From Stomorhina lunata (lineage: Eukaryota > Arthropoda > Insecta > Diptera > Rhiniidae), in contig OW121742.1 of NCBI GenBank assembly GCA_933228675.1, positions 17,686,489 to 17,750,488 on the forward strand: a DNA stretch of 64,000 nucleotides, in the 5' to 3' direction. A program made the position numbers and the translations under genes. The notes beneath the pieces were generated by a model. It did not search any database. It was not told the DNA's origin and worked only from the letters and a program-made list of their open reading frames with translations. Positions 29,734 to 42,263 of this stretch are shown piece by piece. Positions within the stretch are counted from its first letter, which is position 1, and each line of letters starts with the position of its first letter.

Positions 29734-32700
29734 TTATAAGTTACTATTAGTTTGTCGTGTTCTGGCTTTTAATTCTTCCATTAACATACTCCAGGCTCGT
29801 TCAGCTTGCTTCAAAGTAAACTCATGTTCCCATAAAGAACTAAAAAGTACATGAGATCTGGCCACAATTTCATCATTACTCATTTGACTGGACAATCTAC
29901 GCTTGGCCTCTTCTTCGGTTAAACCATTACGCTCTATAACACGTTTAACTGCTTCTTCGGGTGGCACAATCATAGACCAAACTTCATGAACGTCTTGATC
30001 CCAACCAGCTTTTAATAAAACTGCAGCTTCTAATATAACTACCTGTGGAGGATTTTCTTTAGCGGCTAAAACTTTTAGCCGTTTTTTAACTTCTTCCATT
30101 AATTCAGGCCATACGATATTATTAAGCTTTTCCAACTCCAATGGATTGCCAAAAACGATTGGACCGAGTTTAGTGCGATCTATACGACCAATGTTGTCTA
30201 AAATTTCCTTGCCAAAGTGTTTCACCACACGTTCATAGCATACCTGACCTGGTTCATAAATTTCATGAGCTACTTTATCACAATCTACAACAAATGCTCC
30301 CATATTGCCAAATCTTTGAGCCATTTTACTTTTGCCGGAACATATGCCACCAGTTAAGCCCACAATATATAGGTCATTCGGTAAGTGAGGTTTGGGCTAA
30401 ATTTAAAAGACGATTATTAAATTAGAAAAATTTTGTATAGAAAGTTTTCACTAAAAACGAAAATTATTAACAAAAAATTTTCTGTTCAATTTTTTATCGA
30501 AAATTTTCTGTTAAAATTTTTTAATAGAAATTTTTTAAAGAAAAATTTCGGTTAAAAATTTTTTAAAGAAAATTTTCGGCTAAAAATTTTTTAAAGAAAA
30601 TTTTCGGTTAATATTTTTTTATAGAAAATTTTCTGTCAACAATTTTTTATAGAAAATTTTCGATAAAACATTTTCTACAAAAATTTTAGCTTAAAAAATT
30701 TTTATAGAAAATTTTTGCTTAAAAAATTTTTATAGATTATTTTCGCTTAAAAAATTTTTATAGAAAATTTTCGCTTAAAAAATTTTTATAGAAAATTTTC
30801 GGTTAAAATTTTTTAATAGAAAATTTTCGGTTAAAATTTTTTAATAGAAAATTTTCGGTTAAAAATTTTTTATAAAAAATTTTCGGTTAAAAATTTTTTG
30901 CTAAAAATTTTTTATAGAAAATTTTGAGTTAAAATTTTTTTATAGAAAATTTTTGGTTAAAAATTTTTTAAAGAAAATTTTCTGTTAAAAATTTGTTATA
31001 GAAAATTTTTGGTTAAACATTTTTTATAGAAAACTTTCGGTTAAAAATTTTTTATAGAAAATTTTTTGTTAAAAATTTTTTATAGAAAATTTTCGGTTAA
31101 AAATTTTTTGAAGAAAATTTTCGGTTAAAAAGTTTTGATAGAAAATTTTCCTTTAAAAATTTTTTATAGAAAATTTTTAGTTAAAAATTTTTTATACAAA
31201 ATTTTTAGTTAAAAATTTTTTATACAAAATTTTTAGTTAAAAATTTTTTATACAAAATTTTTAGTTAAAAATTTTTTATAGAAAATTTTCGGTTAAAAAT
31301 TTTTTATAGAAAATTTTCGGTTAAAAATTTTTTATAGAAAAATATTAGCTAAAGATTTTTTATAGAAAAATTTTGGTTAAAATTTTTTATAGTAAATTTT
31401 GGTTAACATTTTTTATAGAAAGTTTTTGTTAAAATTTCTTATAGGAAAAAATTTGGTTAAAAATTTTTGTTAAAATTTTTTTAAATTTTCGGTTAAAAAT
31501 TTGTTATAGAAATTTATCGATTTTTATTTAAAATTTTCTGCTAAAAATTTTTTATAGATAATTTTCGTTAAATATTTTTGTTAAACATTTCCGTTTAACA
31601 TTTTTTTGTCGAAATTTTTCGTTAATTTTTTTTAAGAAAATTAACGATTAATCTTTTTTATAGATAATTTACGTTTAAAAATTTTTTATAGAAAATTTTT
31701 AGTTAAACATTTTTTATACAAAATTTTTAGTTAAAAATTTTTTATAGAAAATTTTTGGTTCAAAATTTTTTATAGAAAATTTTCGGTTAAAAATTTTTTA
31801 TAGAAAATTTTCGGTTAAAAATTTTTTATAGAAAATTTTCGGTTAAAAATTTTTTATAGAAAATTTTCGGTTAAAAATTTTTTATAGAAAATTTTCGGTT
31901 AAAAATTTTTTATAGAAAATTTTCGGTTAAAAATTTTTTATAGAAAATTTTCGGTTAAAAATTTTTTATAGAAAATTTTCGGTTAAAAATTTTTTATAGA
32001 AAAATATTGGCTAAAGATTTTTTATAGAAAAATATTGGCTAAAGATTTTTTATAGAAAAATTTTGGTTAAAATTTTTTATAGAAAACATTTTTTATAGAA
32101 AGTTTTTGTTAAAATTTCTTATAGGAAAAAATTTGGTTAAAAAATTTTAAATTTTCGGTTAAAAATTTGTAATAGAAATTTATCGGTTTAACATTTTTTA
32201 TTTAAAATTTTCTGCTAAAAATTTTTTATAGATAATTTTCGTTAAATATTTTTGTTAAACATTTCCGTTTAACATTTTTTTGTCAAAATTTTTCGTTTTT
32301 TTTTAAGAAAATTAACGTGTAATCTTTTTTATAGATAATTTACGTTTAAAAATTTTTTGTAGAAAACTAGTTTTAAAAATGTATGTAAAAAATGTTCGTT
32401 TAAGAACAATTTGCGAAAATTTTTGTTAAAAATAAAATATATTAAAATATCTCTTTATCTACGAACCTCGGGTTGTCTCCAGCGTGTTCCTAAAATATCG
32501 ATTCTTGTATTGCTTGAACTAACTTTATTCTCTTTGGGTCCACCTTTATCTGTAGCCTCCACCAAATCTATACAGAATATATCCAAAGTGTTAAGATTAT
32601 TTGCCTGTCGCAGCTCATTCACCTTTTCTCCACCACGTAAAGTTTCAGCACTAACTACAATCATATCCATGTTGGGATCACTCTTTGTAGGACCAAAAGG

Positions 32701-33450
32701 ATCGTCTATGGGTACAACTTCATACTCTAATGTAGAGTCAATTTCTTTAAGGAATTTCTGTATATCGTCTATGCGTCGATCGACAGGCAAAATTAATTCG
32801 TTTAAAGTTTTGGCTGTAATTAATTCAAAAAACACACCTTAACCTCGTTCGTTATAAGAAATTTGAGACCCCGGAGCGAGCCAGGATAGACTAATAAATT
32901 ACTTACATTTCGTTAATTGCGAGGTAGTAACTCCTACCACCAAACGACAGCAGGTTCTTATTACGGCTTGGGATAGAAATATCTTATGGCCCAAATGTAT
33001 GCGATCGAATGTTCCACCTAAAACAACGTTATTGTATACCTTAATTTTCTCCTTCGGTTCCATTTGCTGATAATCCGACAGGTCATTGCTATTTTCATCG
33101 CCTAAATAAATGGTTGGCTTTTCGATGTGTAATTGTTGTCTTAACTTCTCACATACCTCCGGATGATGGGCATCAGAAAATATTATATCAATTGGTCGTA
33201 AATTTAAATTTTCAAATGTTCCTCTTTGTTTTAGCGGTGTCACCAAAATATTCATCTCAACTTTATTATTAAAATGCAAATTACTGTCAACATAGAGTTG
33301 TGATATCAAGCGACCCCAGGAGGGTATGGGAGCTCTGGTCAAGGGTACATTTAGATGTACGTATAAGGAATGTACATATTTTTCTATTGAACGTAAACTT
33401 TGGCCAAAATGTTTGACATTGGAAACAACCAAAAGACCGGTAGATGCCAT
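29734..33450 (-). CDS. Ppat-Dpck: Bifunctional CoA synthase (PPAT + dephospho-CoA kinase), three exons
   Basis: Catalyses the last two steps of coenzyme A synthesis: 4'-phosphopantetheine adenylyltransferase, then dephospho-CoA kinase. Minus-strand exons 33450-32907, 32813-32467 and 30396-29734 join in phase to 517 residues. The N-terminal extension (about 1-140) is followed by the nucleotidyltransferase domain. This starts VVLGGTFDRIHLGHKIFL with the HxGH motif HLGH at 152-155, and ends near residue 297. The kinase domain begins DLYIVGLTGGICSGKS with the P-loop at 313-320. It includes VVDCDKVAHEIY, VILEAAVLLKAGWDQDVHEVW and RLSSQMSNDE, all typical of DPCK. Intron 2 (2070 bp) is almost entirely a 28-bp tandem array. 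The gene shares a 578-bp divergent upstream region with Pex10. The order of domains equals animal COASY, so identity is very secure. Confidence 0.96.
30410..32400. repeat. 28-bp tandem array filling COASY intron 2
   Basis: Unit GAAAATTTTCGGTTAAAAAT followed by TTTTTATA, repeated about 60 times with good copies over 31740-31990 and more diverged ones on both sides. A 680-bp step separates two copies of a distinctive non-uniform block: ATAGGAAAAAATTTGG at 31441 recurs at 32121, followed in both by TTTCTGCTAAAAATT, AACATTTCCGTTTAACATTT and AATTTACGTTTAAAAA. The array spans almost the whole intron, leaving only short unique stretches at the splice sites. Confidence 0.9.
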
Positions 33451-34028
33451 GTTAAAGGTTCTTTAGAAAACGAAAATTAGAAAGTGGATGAAGAAAAATA
33501 CTACCGAACTTTGTACATGAAAACTACTGATAACACTATTTACTAATAGTGAAGGTATTTTTCCCAAGCTGTAATCAATAAGGTGGTTTGGATAACCAGC
33601 AGATTTTTTTTACACGAAAGTTGACGGATTTTAAACTGTCAAACTGCTTTAATTGATTAAAACTATTAGCAAATTGAAAAGTCTTTTATTGAACTATAGT
33701 CATCTTGATATTCTTTGTACTTCACTCCAACAGCTGTTTAACATAGAACTGTCAGATGTTTTTTGTAACAGACTTTTTTCCTAACATAAAAAAAAACAAC
33801 ATTCACATTTTGACAAGTCTATTGTGTTTACCAAAACACAAAACTCATGTTGCATTTGTTTTAATGGAACTACCTCCACCTCTAGCCATTAATCAACGGG
33901 TGTGTTGTTATCTTTTTTATTATTTACATACTTGAATTTTTTTAATTTGTACTTTGTTCACTCAAGTATAAATATATTAAAGAAGTTCTTCAAATGTTTT
34001 TCTTTTGTTACAAATAAATTCCTCAGCC
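33451..34028. promoter_or_regulatory. Divergent promoter region of COASY and Pex10
   Basis: 578 bp between the two start codons must contain both promoters and 5' UTRs. The sequence is AT-rich. CACAATTTG-type and TGACAG/CTGTCA half sites are present (ACTGTCAAACTG, AACTGTCAGATG), but no motif is diagnostic. A TTTAAAT-like box is not at a convincing distance. Confidence 0.4.
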
Positions 34029-36561
34029 ATGAATTTTCGTAATGCCAAAGCCCGTCAACCGGAAATTGTACGTTCCATACAGAAGGATGCCCGCTATACT
34101 AACGAATTATCCGAAGATTTATCAGATGTATTAAGACTGACCGGAGCCAGAAATTGGATAAAATATAATCAATTGTGTAAATTAATAGCAGAAATTTCTT
34201 ATCATGGTTTTGCTTCTGTGAATAATTTACAAACATTAGGGGAAGAATATACGGGAATAATTCAAGTTGATTCTGAATATAAACACATTCCTTCTAGACT
34301 GGTGAGTGTGAATTTTGAAGTTATATTTAATGTGAACATTAAGTTTTGTTGGTGTAGTATATAGGGCCGAAATGGGTGAGGCCAATTAAAAGTTACCACC
34401 CAACTTGTTAAGCACAGTCAAAAGTTTTAGAGAATATGGTAAAACACCATCTTATTAAATGTCTGGAATCTAACAACCTACTTGGCGACTACTATTATGG
34501 GTTTTGTAGGAGGCAATCTGCGATATACTAGCTAATCATATTCAGGTTTGATGGACTATTACAAGATGTTTAGTTCAAAACAGGACACGATAAATTGATA
34601 AGATCTTCACAGACGACACTGTTTCTACTGAGTACTTGCTTAAACAAGATATTAATTGGTCCTATAGGTTAGCTAGGGATAGTGAGCTGACTATCTATGC
34701 GACATTTGGAAGGAAATCTGACATCGTCATTCAGATATGTGAAAAGCTAAAATTTAGTTTTGCCTGAATAGGAAAAATTTAAGAAGATGTACAGGCGTGT
34801 TGACTGGCAAATGTAACTAAAAATCTATGCTTTAAAGTAAGAAACCTAAGCTTCCAGGTATCTAAAAGAAATCCTTTTTTACTTAAAGAATAAAAATGGA
34901 CCCATTAGTTCTAGGAAGATTTTAAAATATCGGGAAGTATTTATTTAAGAAACTAAATTATACCCTACAACACAACTTATAAGAGCCAGCCAGATGCTAC
35001 AATGAATATTTTAATAGGGAAGCACAGTGTCCTAAGAGGGATTAACTAAGGTTGCGCGGTTGGGAGGGATATCAAGACTGCAGTACGCAGTAATTTTATC
35101 GGGTATGCAATTATGGTACTGTTTCTCCATCTCATTTAGGGGTTCATGATTAAAGACAGATAAGAAGACATTAAACAGGAATTAAGTGTATTTTAGCTAT
35201 ATCAGAAAGCAAAGAAGCATATCCAAATCAGTTCCAGTATAAAATCTACAGCGTCAGTCAGTTCGCGCTGCTGTATGTCGCCCAGTTCCTCCTGGAAATT
35301 GAAGTCGCTGGTTTTGGAGCATAGGACAATGGCAGAGAATGTGCTCCACCGTTTCGGACGTATTCACGTCCGAGCATAGTCTGCAAATGTCCTGAATTGC
35401 TCCATCCCATCTACTTAGCCTAGAATTCAGGTCGCAGTGACCATTTAGAAAATCTATGCATTTCCTAAAACTGGTTCTGCTAAGACCTAACAAGAGCTTG
35501 GTCTTGCGTATATTTAAGTCGGGCCATAAGGTCCTAGATATTGTGCAAGTGGCCAAGTTATGCCAGTTCTTAGCTGTTTCTTCACCGATCCAAGACTTAA
35601 TGCCCATAAAAAGGTGACATATATGTGGTGCTATCTCTGTCACCGCAAGCATTAGTTCCTGACTCGAGACAAGTCTTGCGATTTCGTCAGTAGTTTTATT
35701 GCCTTCGATGTCGCAATGTTCAGGAACCCAGCAAAGGTTACCCTATATGTATCTGGCAAGCTGATGATAGCTAATCTACATGACTTGACTTGTTTTCAGG
35801 TGATACTACATCCTTCCAGGGCTTTTAGAGCAGCCTGTCTGTCAACATCCCCTATAACTTAACTCTCTATACCTATTACTTATACCTTATCTATTTCCAT
35901 ATACCTATTTACTTTCTATTTTTTTGTAAAGCTTCAACTGACTGCTATAATTCTTGAATTTGGTGGAGATATCTTATACTTAAAAGTCTTGAAAAAACTG
36001 GAAAAATACATAGAGGACCACGAAGAGATAGTGCCCGATGCCAAAAAGAAACTAAAAACCATCATTAACTTTATGCGCTGCTCACCCACATACATAAAAG
36101 CCTTACACAAATCTTTATTCTATTTACGTTCCGATAAATATCAAATCTCAAAACGTACCACAGGCATTAATTATGTTCTTATAAGACATTGGCTACAACC
36201 CGAATTTTCATTATACGGCTATAAAATTTTGGGCATTGTAACATTTTTACAAGTAAGCTTTTCCTTACTTATAGCATCGTTTGACACTTGGAAGGAGCAC
36301 AAACGTAAACGTTATGAACTGGAAAAGGTCTCAAAACGTTTTGTTCAAAAAGAAAAGTACACGAGAGAAAAAGAACGACTGGAAAATATTCCTCAATGTA
36401 TATTGTGTCTAGAGCCGCGTATGAATACCAGTTTAACGCCCTGTGGTCACTTGTTCTGTTGGGGCTGTTTATTGGATTGGTTGGATGAACGTGACGAGTG
36501 TCCTTTGTGTAGGGAAACGCTGAAAAAGTCTCAGGTTGTGCAATTGCAAAATTATATATGA
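34029..36561 (+). CDS. Pex10: Peroxisome biogenesis factor 10 (PEX10), two exons
   Basis: RING-type E3 ligase subunit of the peroxisomal import machinery; with PEX2 and PEX12 it ubiquitinates the PEX5 receptor for recycling. Exon 1 (34029-34301) begins MNFRNAKARQPEIVRSIQKD, chosen as the first ATG in frame. Exon 2 is 35932-36561, and the phase-0 join at SRL|LQLTAIILEFGG gives 300 residues. The N-terminal part has the PEX2/10/12 helical domain. A hydrophobic segment, ILGIVTFLQVSFSLLIASF, lies near residues 185-203. A basic, charged stretch follows, and the C3HC4 RING (CILC...CGHLFCWGC...CPLC) spans about 247-284. The 1630-bp intron contains remnants of non-LTR retrotransposons on both strands. 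AATAAA lies 83 bp after the stop. Confidence 0.96.
34700..35210 (+). pseudogene. Heavily decayed non-LTR fragment (plus strand) in the Pex10 intron
   Basis: CTGAATAGGAAAAATTTAAG followed by AAGATGTACAGGCGTGTTGACTGG matches the [15 protein letters not shown] segment at 18715, so it derives from the same retrotransposon family in the same orientation. Frameshifts and stops dominate and the edges are not definable. Confidence 0.4.
35254..35860 (-). pseudogene. Non-LTR retrotransposon ORF2 C-terminus, family 1 (RNase H and zinc motif)
   Basis: The minus strand encodes an RNase H-like segment LCWVPEHCDIEGNKTTDEIA (about 35690-35750). An open stretch to 35254 follows, with KSWIGEETAKNW, RTLWPDLNIRKTKLLLGLSR, SFRKCIDFLNGHCDLNSRLS and the terminal motif CRLCSDVNTSETVEHILCHC. 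It matches the plus-strand remnant at 18605. The 5' part of the element is missing. The RNase H domain points to an I/LOA-type clade. It sits in the Pex10 intron, antisense to the host gene. Confidence 0.8.
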
Positions 36562-36643
36562 ACGTATCGAGTGGACGATGATGACACGTTTGTTTAAAAA
36601 TGGTTTTGGATAATAGTATTTATAAATTATTATTAAGTTACCT

Positions 36644-36649
36644 AATAAA
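36644..36649 (+). terminator. Pex10 poly(A) signal AATAAA
   Basis: Canonical hexamer 83 bp after the Pex10 stop codon. Confidence 0.5.
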
Positions 36650-37290
36650 AAGTTTACATCAATTCCAACTTTTCAAAAATTTTTAATTGTGAAAATATAA
36701 AATATATAAAAAAATATTGTGAGTGTAATTTGTTAAGAAATGAAAATCTAATTCATGAACGAAAAATAAAACTATCAAAGGTTTATAGTACGAATTTTAA
36801 ATGGAAAATTTAACTTATAAGTTTGTCAAAGCAATATTTTTCGTTTATGAATTAGGGGGTTAATATTTAAATCTTTAATCCAACTTATCTTTTTATTTTA
36901 TTGAATATCTATTTATAACAAATATCTATTGATTAGTGATGTAATGAATACATTATGCTCATTACTTGCAACATTGTCATAAACAAACATTAAAAATTTT
37001 AAACTGAATTATTTTAATTTCAAATATTTTCGATGTTTTTATTAAAAACAAAATTTTATTTTGAAAGAAAATTTTGTTTAAAATCGAGATGATTAGATTT
37101 TAGTTTTCCGAAAACTAGATTTAAATATTAAACTAAGTTTTTTATTTGAATTATGACGATGTTGCAGCAAATGAGAGATTTGTGAGTTTTAAGTTAAAAT
37201 ATAGGTTTTAATATTTTTTTTAATTTATCCAGTAAATATACTTAATTTAATTACAATCTTTAAAAAAGATTATTTTGTAAATAGTTTAAA
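36650..37290. other. Intergenic region between Pex10 and a foldback element
   Basis: AT-rich sequence without recognisable genes or repeats. Confidence 0.35.
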
Positions 37291-38674
37291 CTAGGGATGT
37301 GCGATTAATCGGTTAATCAAGAATATGGATTTATCAAATTTATGATTAATTCGATTAATACATATGCTAATTTATTCCAAAATTTAAGATTTTGCTTAAT
37401 AAAAATATTCGAATATTCGATCAAAAATTTGAATAAACGAGCAAATTTCCTTTTTTGTTTCCTATATGTAATTAAAAAATATCACGAGAGAATAAAACTA
37501 TTTACTCTTAAAAGTTGAACGGACTTTATTTTTCATTACATCTCTCTTTCGCCCTCTTTAAAAAGAAAGAAAATATCGCCAATGGGTTTTGTTACAATTG
37601 TTTACACAAATAATCAATGTTTCGGTATAACTACCATGAATTTTATAGTTCCATTAATCACACAGTACAACAGGAAAAAATCAGCCTCCACAGTTCCAAT
37701 GGAAAATTAAAGTAGACTATTAAGTTAACGGAACTGCCAAAGGGTTTTGAAAAGTTAGCTCGAATTTCATTTGTATGGCACCTTGAAGTTGGTCCTTTTT
37801 TGCCAAAAAATTTTAGTATTATAGTCCATTTAAGATTTCAAATAATTTGTTTAGATTTTAAGAATAAAAAACTCACTTTCTATTTTAAATTAAATTAACT
37901 AAAGTCAAACTTTCACTTTAACTAAAGTTAAACTTTCATCAATGTTTTCTAAAAGAGTCAAATCAAAATTTTCGAATACGTTCTGAACCACACAATCTCC
38001 AATTTGGATGAAATTTTTTATATACATTCTCCTAGCTCATACAATTTTTACAGTTCTTCAAAATTTTGAATTTCGAGTGGTTTTGATTTTATGGCGGTTT
38101 AAATTTCGTTTTTTTCAAGATTTTTCTTCAAAACATAACTTATAACTTTTTTTTTCTTCAAAACATAACTTATAACTTTTGATATGATTATTAGATTTTG
38201 ATGAAACTAGGCTCATATTTTAGAGTATGTCCTGTCGTTTCATACTGTTTTAATTAAAATGTTGTATCATATGTTTGAGAACAAGGGAGATAAATTATGA
38301 TGGCTCAAGGATATCTAAAAAGTCATATCTTTTAAAAATTGAAATTTTAAAATTTTAAATTAAAACAAAATGGAAAAAAAGAAACTACTGGACATACTCA
38401 AAAATATTAGCGTAGTTTCAAAAATCCTATAAAAAAAATCAAGCAAAAAACAAACTTTGAACCGCCATAAAAATATCCCAACTTTAATAGGCCATAAAAA
38501 TGAAATTCGAGCTAACTTTTCAAAACCCTTTGGCAGTTCTGTTAACTTAATAACCTACTTTCTGTTGCCATTGGAATTGATGAGGCTGACGGCGATAACT
38601 CGAAATTTGCTGCATAGTGTCATTAACACGCGCGATTAATCCAAATTACTTTACTCGATTAATCGTAAATCTCT
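37291..38674. mobile_element. hAT-like foldback element
   Basis: The left end AGGGATGTGCGATTAATCG and the right end (reversed) AGAGATTTACGATTAATCG form inverted termini. AGTTTAAA (37283-37290) and AGTTTAAG (38675-38682) flank them, a probable 8-bp target duplication with one mismatch; offset by two bases it could be read slightly differently. Long inner arms also pair: 37705-37790 (TTAAGTTAACGGAACTGCCA...AAGTTAGCTCGAATTTCATT) with 38490-38575. The interior has a local 30-bp duplication near 38110-38180 and no transposase. The ORF at 38457-38639 is part of the right arm. Confidence 0.65.
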
Positions 38675-38755
38675 AGTTTAAGTAATAAAAAAAAACTTAT
38701 ATTAGCTTTAAATACTAAAAATGTATTTACAAAAACAATTTGTAATTAAAATTTA

Positions 38756-41700
38756 TTAAATTTGTTTCATATAAAGAGAACGACCATACATTTTCCGACG
38801 TCTTTTTGTCTCTAAGGCATTTCTAGCTTCGTCTGGCGAACTGAAGGCTACACGTGCATCGCCAGTGGGTGAACCATCATCGTTAAAGCGTCGTATGATA
38901 TCTTCTGGTGTCAAATCGTAGCCTTGAAAGAAATATAATATATCACCCAGTTGAGCTTTGTAGGGTACATTTTCCAAAGACAAAACGCAACCCGGGCGTG
39001 TAAACTTTTCAGGCATACCTCCTCCTCCACCTCCTCCTTCGCAATTATCCTCATTATTTGGATTATCATTACCATTATTGTCATTACTATTGTTAGGTGG
39101 TCCATTGTCGCTATAATCTCCTCTATTTCCTCGAAAATCATTTAAATTCAAACGATTGTTGTTGTTGTTGTTATTGTTAATTATAGAGTTAACTAAATTG
39201 TTACGCATATCACTAGTCAGATTTTTGGGTATACGTACACCATTGCCTCCGGGTATATAACTGAGAAAGGGTTTATTTAAACGATCTGCTATTTCTTGTG
39301 GTGTTATGGTGAATACTCTTAAGCTACGATTTCGGAAAGGTATATTGTGAAATCGTTGTACAGCAATTTCGGCATCATTGTTTCGACGGAACTCTACAAT
39401 AAATTCCCCGCTTGGTAATTGACGTTCATTGCGCAAAGGCTCGATGTGTTTAAGAGCCAAATTGGCTGTGAGCAATAATTGAGCCACATCATTAATACGT
39501 GTATTATAGTCGCAATTCTTAAGAATTACAAAATTATTCTCCATACTATTAGTCGGAATGGTGGGATTTATTTGTTGTTGCTGTTGTTGATTATTAAAGT
39601 TAGGATTAAAATTATTTATATTACTGTTGTTATTGGCTCCTACTTGTTGTGGTCCATTTTGATTGTGGTCCATTTGATCTCTGCCGGTAGGGGAGTTAGA
39701 GGAGGGCAAAACCCGTTCACTTATGTTTCTTAAACGCGGATCATTGAAAAGATTGCCACGCTGTTGGTTACGTAAAGTGTCAATATCAAAAAGACTGGGT
39801 ATGTTAGGCTGGATTTGAGGACGTCTGGGATCCAAGTTCGAGTTAAATTTATTTAAAGGTTTTTGCTGGCTGTAGATATCATTTTTACTTGACTCAAGTT
39901 TTATATTATCCATCATTTCGCTACCATCCTTTTTGTTAATCTTGGGAGGCGGCGGATTTTCGGTAGTTTCAATTACATCGTTATCTTCTAGATCTTCATC
40001 CCCCTCATTATCATCTTCGGTCAAATCCATTATTATATTTTGCTGCTGATGTTGGAGTTGTTGCTTTTGTTTGTTTTCCTCTTGTTCAATATGTTCGGTA
40101 ATAAGTTTTTCTAGTTTCCGTTTTGTTTCCTCTTCCTCGGCAGCTTTTTCCTCTTTCATTAGCTGCTCATTGGCTAGGCGTATTTTTTCTTTGGCATTTT
40201 CCATTTCTTCAATGGATCCCGGTCGCATTCGAACACGACGATAACCAATTTGATGATGTGCCCTATCCTCATAGGCTGACTTGGCGTCTTCTTCTCTGGA
40301 GAAACGTACATGAGCCACAAACTCTCGCCTGTTTTCGGGACTTGCAATGAGTAAAATGTCATACAATGAATATGAGCTAAACATTTTCATAATATCCTGT
40401 TCCGTAGCCAAAGAGGGTATATCTTCAATATAAATGACATTAAAGGGCTCAAGTTGTATCATCTTTTTATAAGGATTAAGGGAACTAAAACCGCTATTGT
40501 TATCCTGAGCACTAGAGCCTTCAGTATTCTCATTGTCACTATCGTTGCTGCGTTGACTGTATGCCTTATCCTGATTAAGGGGACGAAAACTGTCTTCCGC
40601 TTCGTTAAACTCCTCTTCCGAAACGGCTTCTATTATAACACACTTGCCTTTCAGCTGGCTATTGTTGCGACACAAAGCCTTGGTAACACTGGACTGTCTT
40701 GAGAATTGTACGTAAGCTATGCCAATACGGGATCCAAATTTGTCATTAAGTATTTTAATGCCATTATGAGGTATAAACAAGCCCGAAAAGAATTTTCTTA
40801 AATCACTGTAACTGGTACGAAGATACATGTTTGAAATTTTCACACAATTTGTGTCGCTTAGATCTATCTCTTTTTGTTTGGCTGAAGAGTCTTCGGCTAC
40901 GGGCGAACTGGTGGGCACTGAAGTAGAAGATTTGTTTGTGGCTGAAGATTTTTGACCCCCACCACTTAATGCTGCAGCTTGGGCAAATAAATTTGGATAC
41001 ATTTGTTCATAAGGATTGACATTTGCAAAAGCAATCGGTTCTTGTGTTAAACTACTGTTGGAAACTGGATTAGTTACAGCAACCGGGACATTGGTACCTT
41101 CAGAATTTTTCTCCACGAAAATGCCTGGAAATGACGAGCAGCTTGCAGTATTTTCTTGACTTTTATTATTATTATTGGAGGCATTTTTGGCAGTGGTGTA
41201 TGGATTTTGTAGGGCAAATGCCTTAAATGAATCATTGCTATTACCCCCTGTATTTAGAATACTGCTCAAACTGTAGTTATTAAGAGCTGTCAAAGATGGA
41301 TTGACTACATTATAATTTTGAATATTTGTATTAACAGCTGTTACAGATACCCCAGATATGGTTGTCTCCAAAGTTTTATTTCCATTTCCCGGCAATTTGT
41401 TAACATCTAGAGGGTTTACTTTATTAAAACTTGCTTGATAATTAGACATTTTTATAAAGCTGTTGGGACCATCATCCGTAGTATTGTAGGTCGTGGCCTG
41501 GTAAGAATTGGCTACACTCCACTGTGTTGGGTTTGTTTTAGTCATCTTGGTATCATCGTCTCTACCACTGCGAGTTCTGCCATTACTGATACTATCTCGA
41601 CTATTACGGCGACTATTATCTCGATTGTTGTTTCGTGAACGTTCATGATCGCGACTTCTATCACGGCTGCGACCGCGACTCCTTTCACGACTGCGCGATC

Positions 41701-42263
41701 GATGGCGTGAAGATTTTCTATTATTTTGCCAATCCCGTTCTCTGGACCGTTCCCTACTACGATCACGACGACGTCTAAATACGTTGCGCTCTCTCGAACG
41801 TGACTTTGAACGACGGCGTTCTCTTGAACTCGAGCCACGTCGATCGCGAGAATGTCGTGAGTCTGAGTCATCCGAATCACTTTTTACTGCAACAATACTA
41901 TTCGAACTATTCTTATCGGGTATTAATGTAAAGCCCGCCTGTTGCTGATAAGCCAAAAATGAAGGTGTTGCCGCTATCGTTGACGAATTAGTTAATATAT
42001 TTTGAAAACTACTTGCTGTAATAACTGGTGGCTGTGGTACAGCGACATTTTTCTGTGGTACAGCCGCAACAGCAATAGCAGCTGTTGGGGAAGCTTTGGG
42101 TTGATTCAATGCAGTGGCTTTCTTTAAGGCTATTAACGATTGTTGACGGGCCGTTTCAATAACTTTCTGCATTTCTGCTCGGGATGACAGTAAAAGACGT
42201 ATTTGTACACCATTGATGGCTTCACGGTCATGCATCATAGCTTGTCTAGCATCTTCATCGGTG
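38756..42263 (-). CDS. RBM12-like coding exon 2
   Basis: Open from the acceptor AATAAATAG|CACC (42264) to TAA at 38756-38758. It carries the second half of RRM 1, the Arg/Ser/Glu-rich stretch (SRERRRSKSRSRERNVFRRR at about 41760-41820), three internal RRM-like domains, a glutamic-acid rich coiled-coil candidate (MEKEEKAAEEEETKRKLEKL-like, near 40100-40160) and the C-terminal RRM ending YGRSLYMKQI. AATAAA overlaps the stop codon on the minus strand. Opposite-strand ORFs at 38951, 39479, 40123, 40454 and 41435 are shadows. Confidence 0.95.

Noticed and set aside
41542..41880. 112-codon frame overlapping the RS region of the RBM12-like exon
   Set aside because: Same-strand alternate frame of an Arg/Ser-rich coding region; no independent features.
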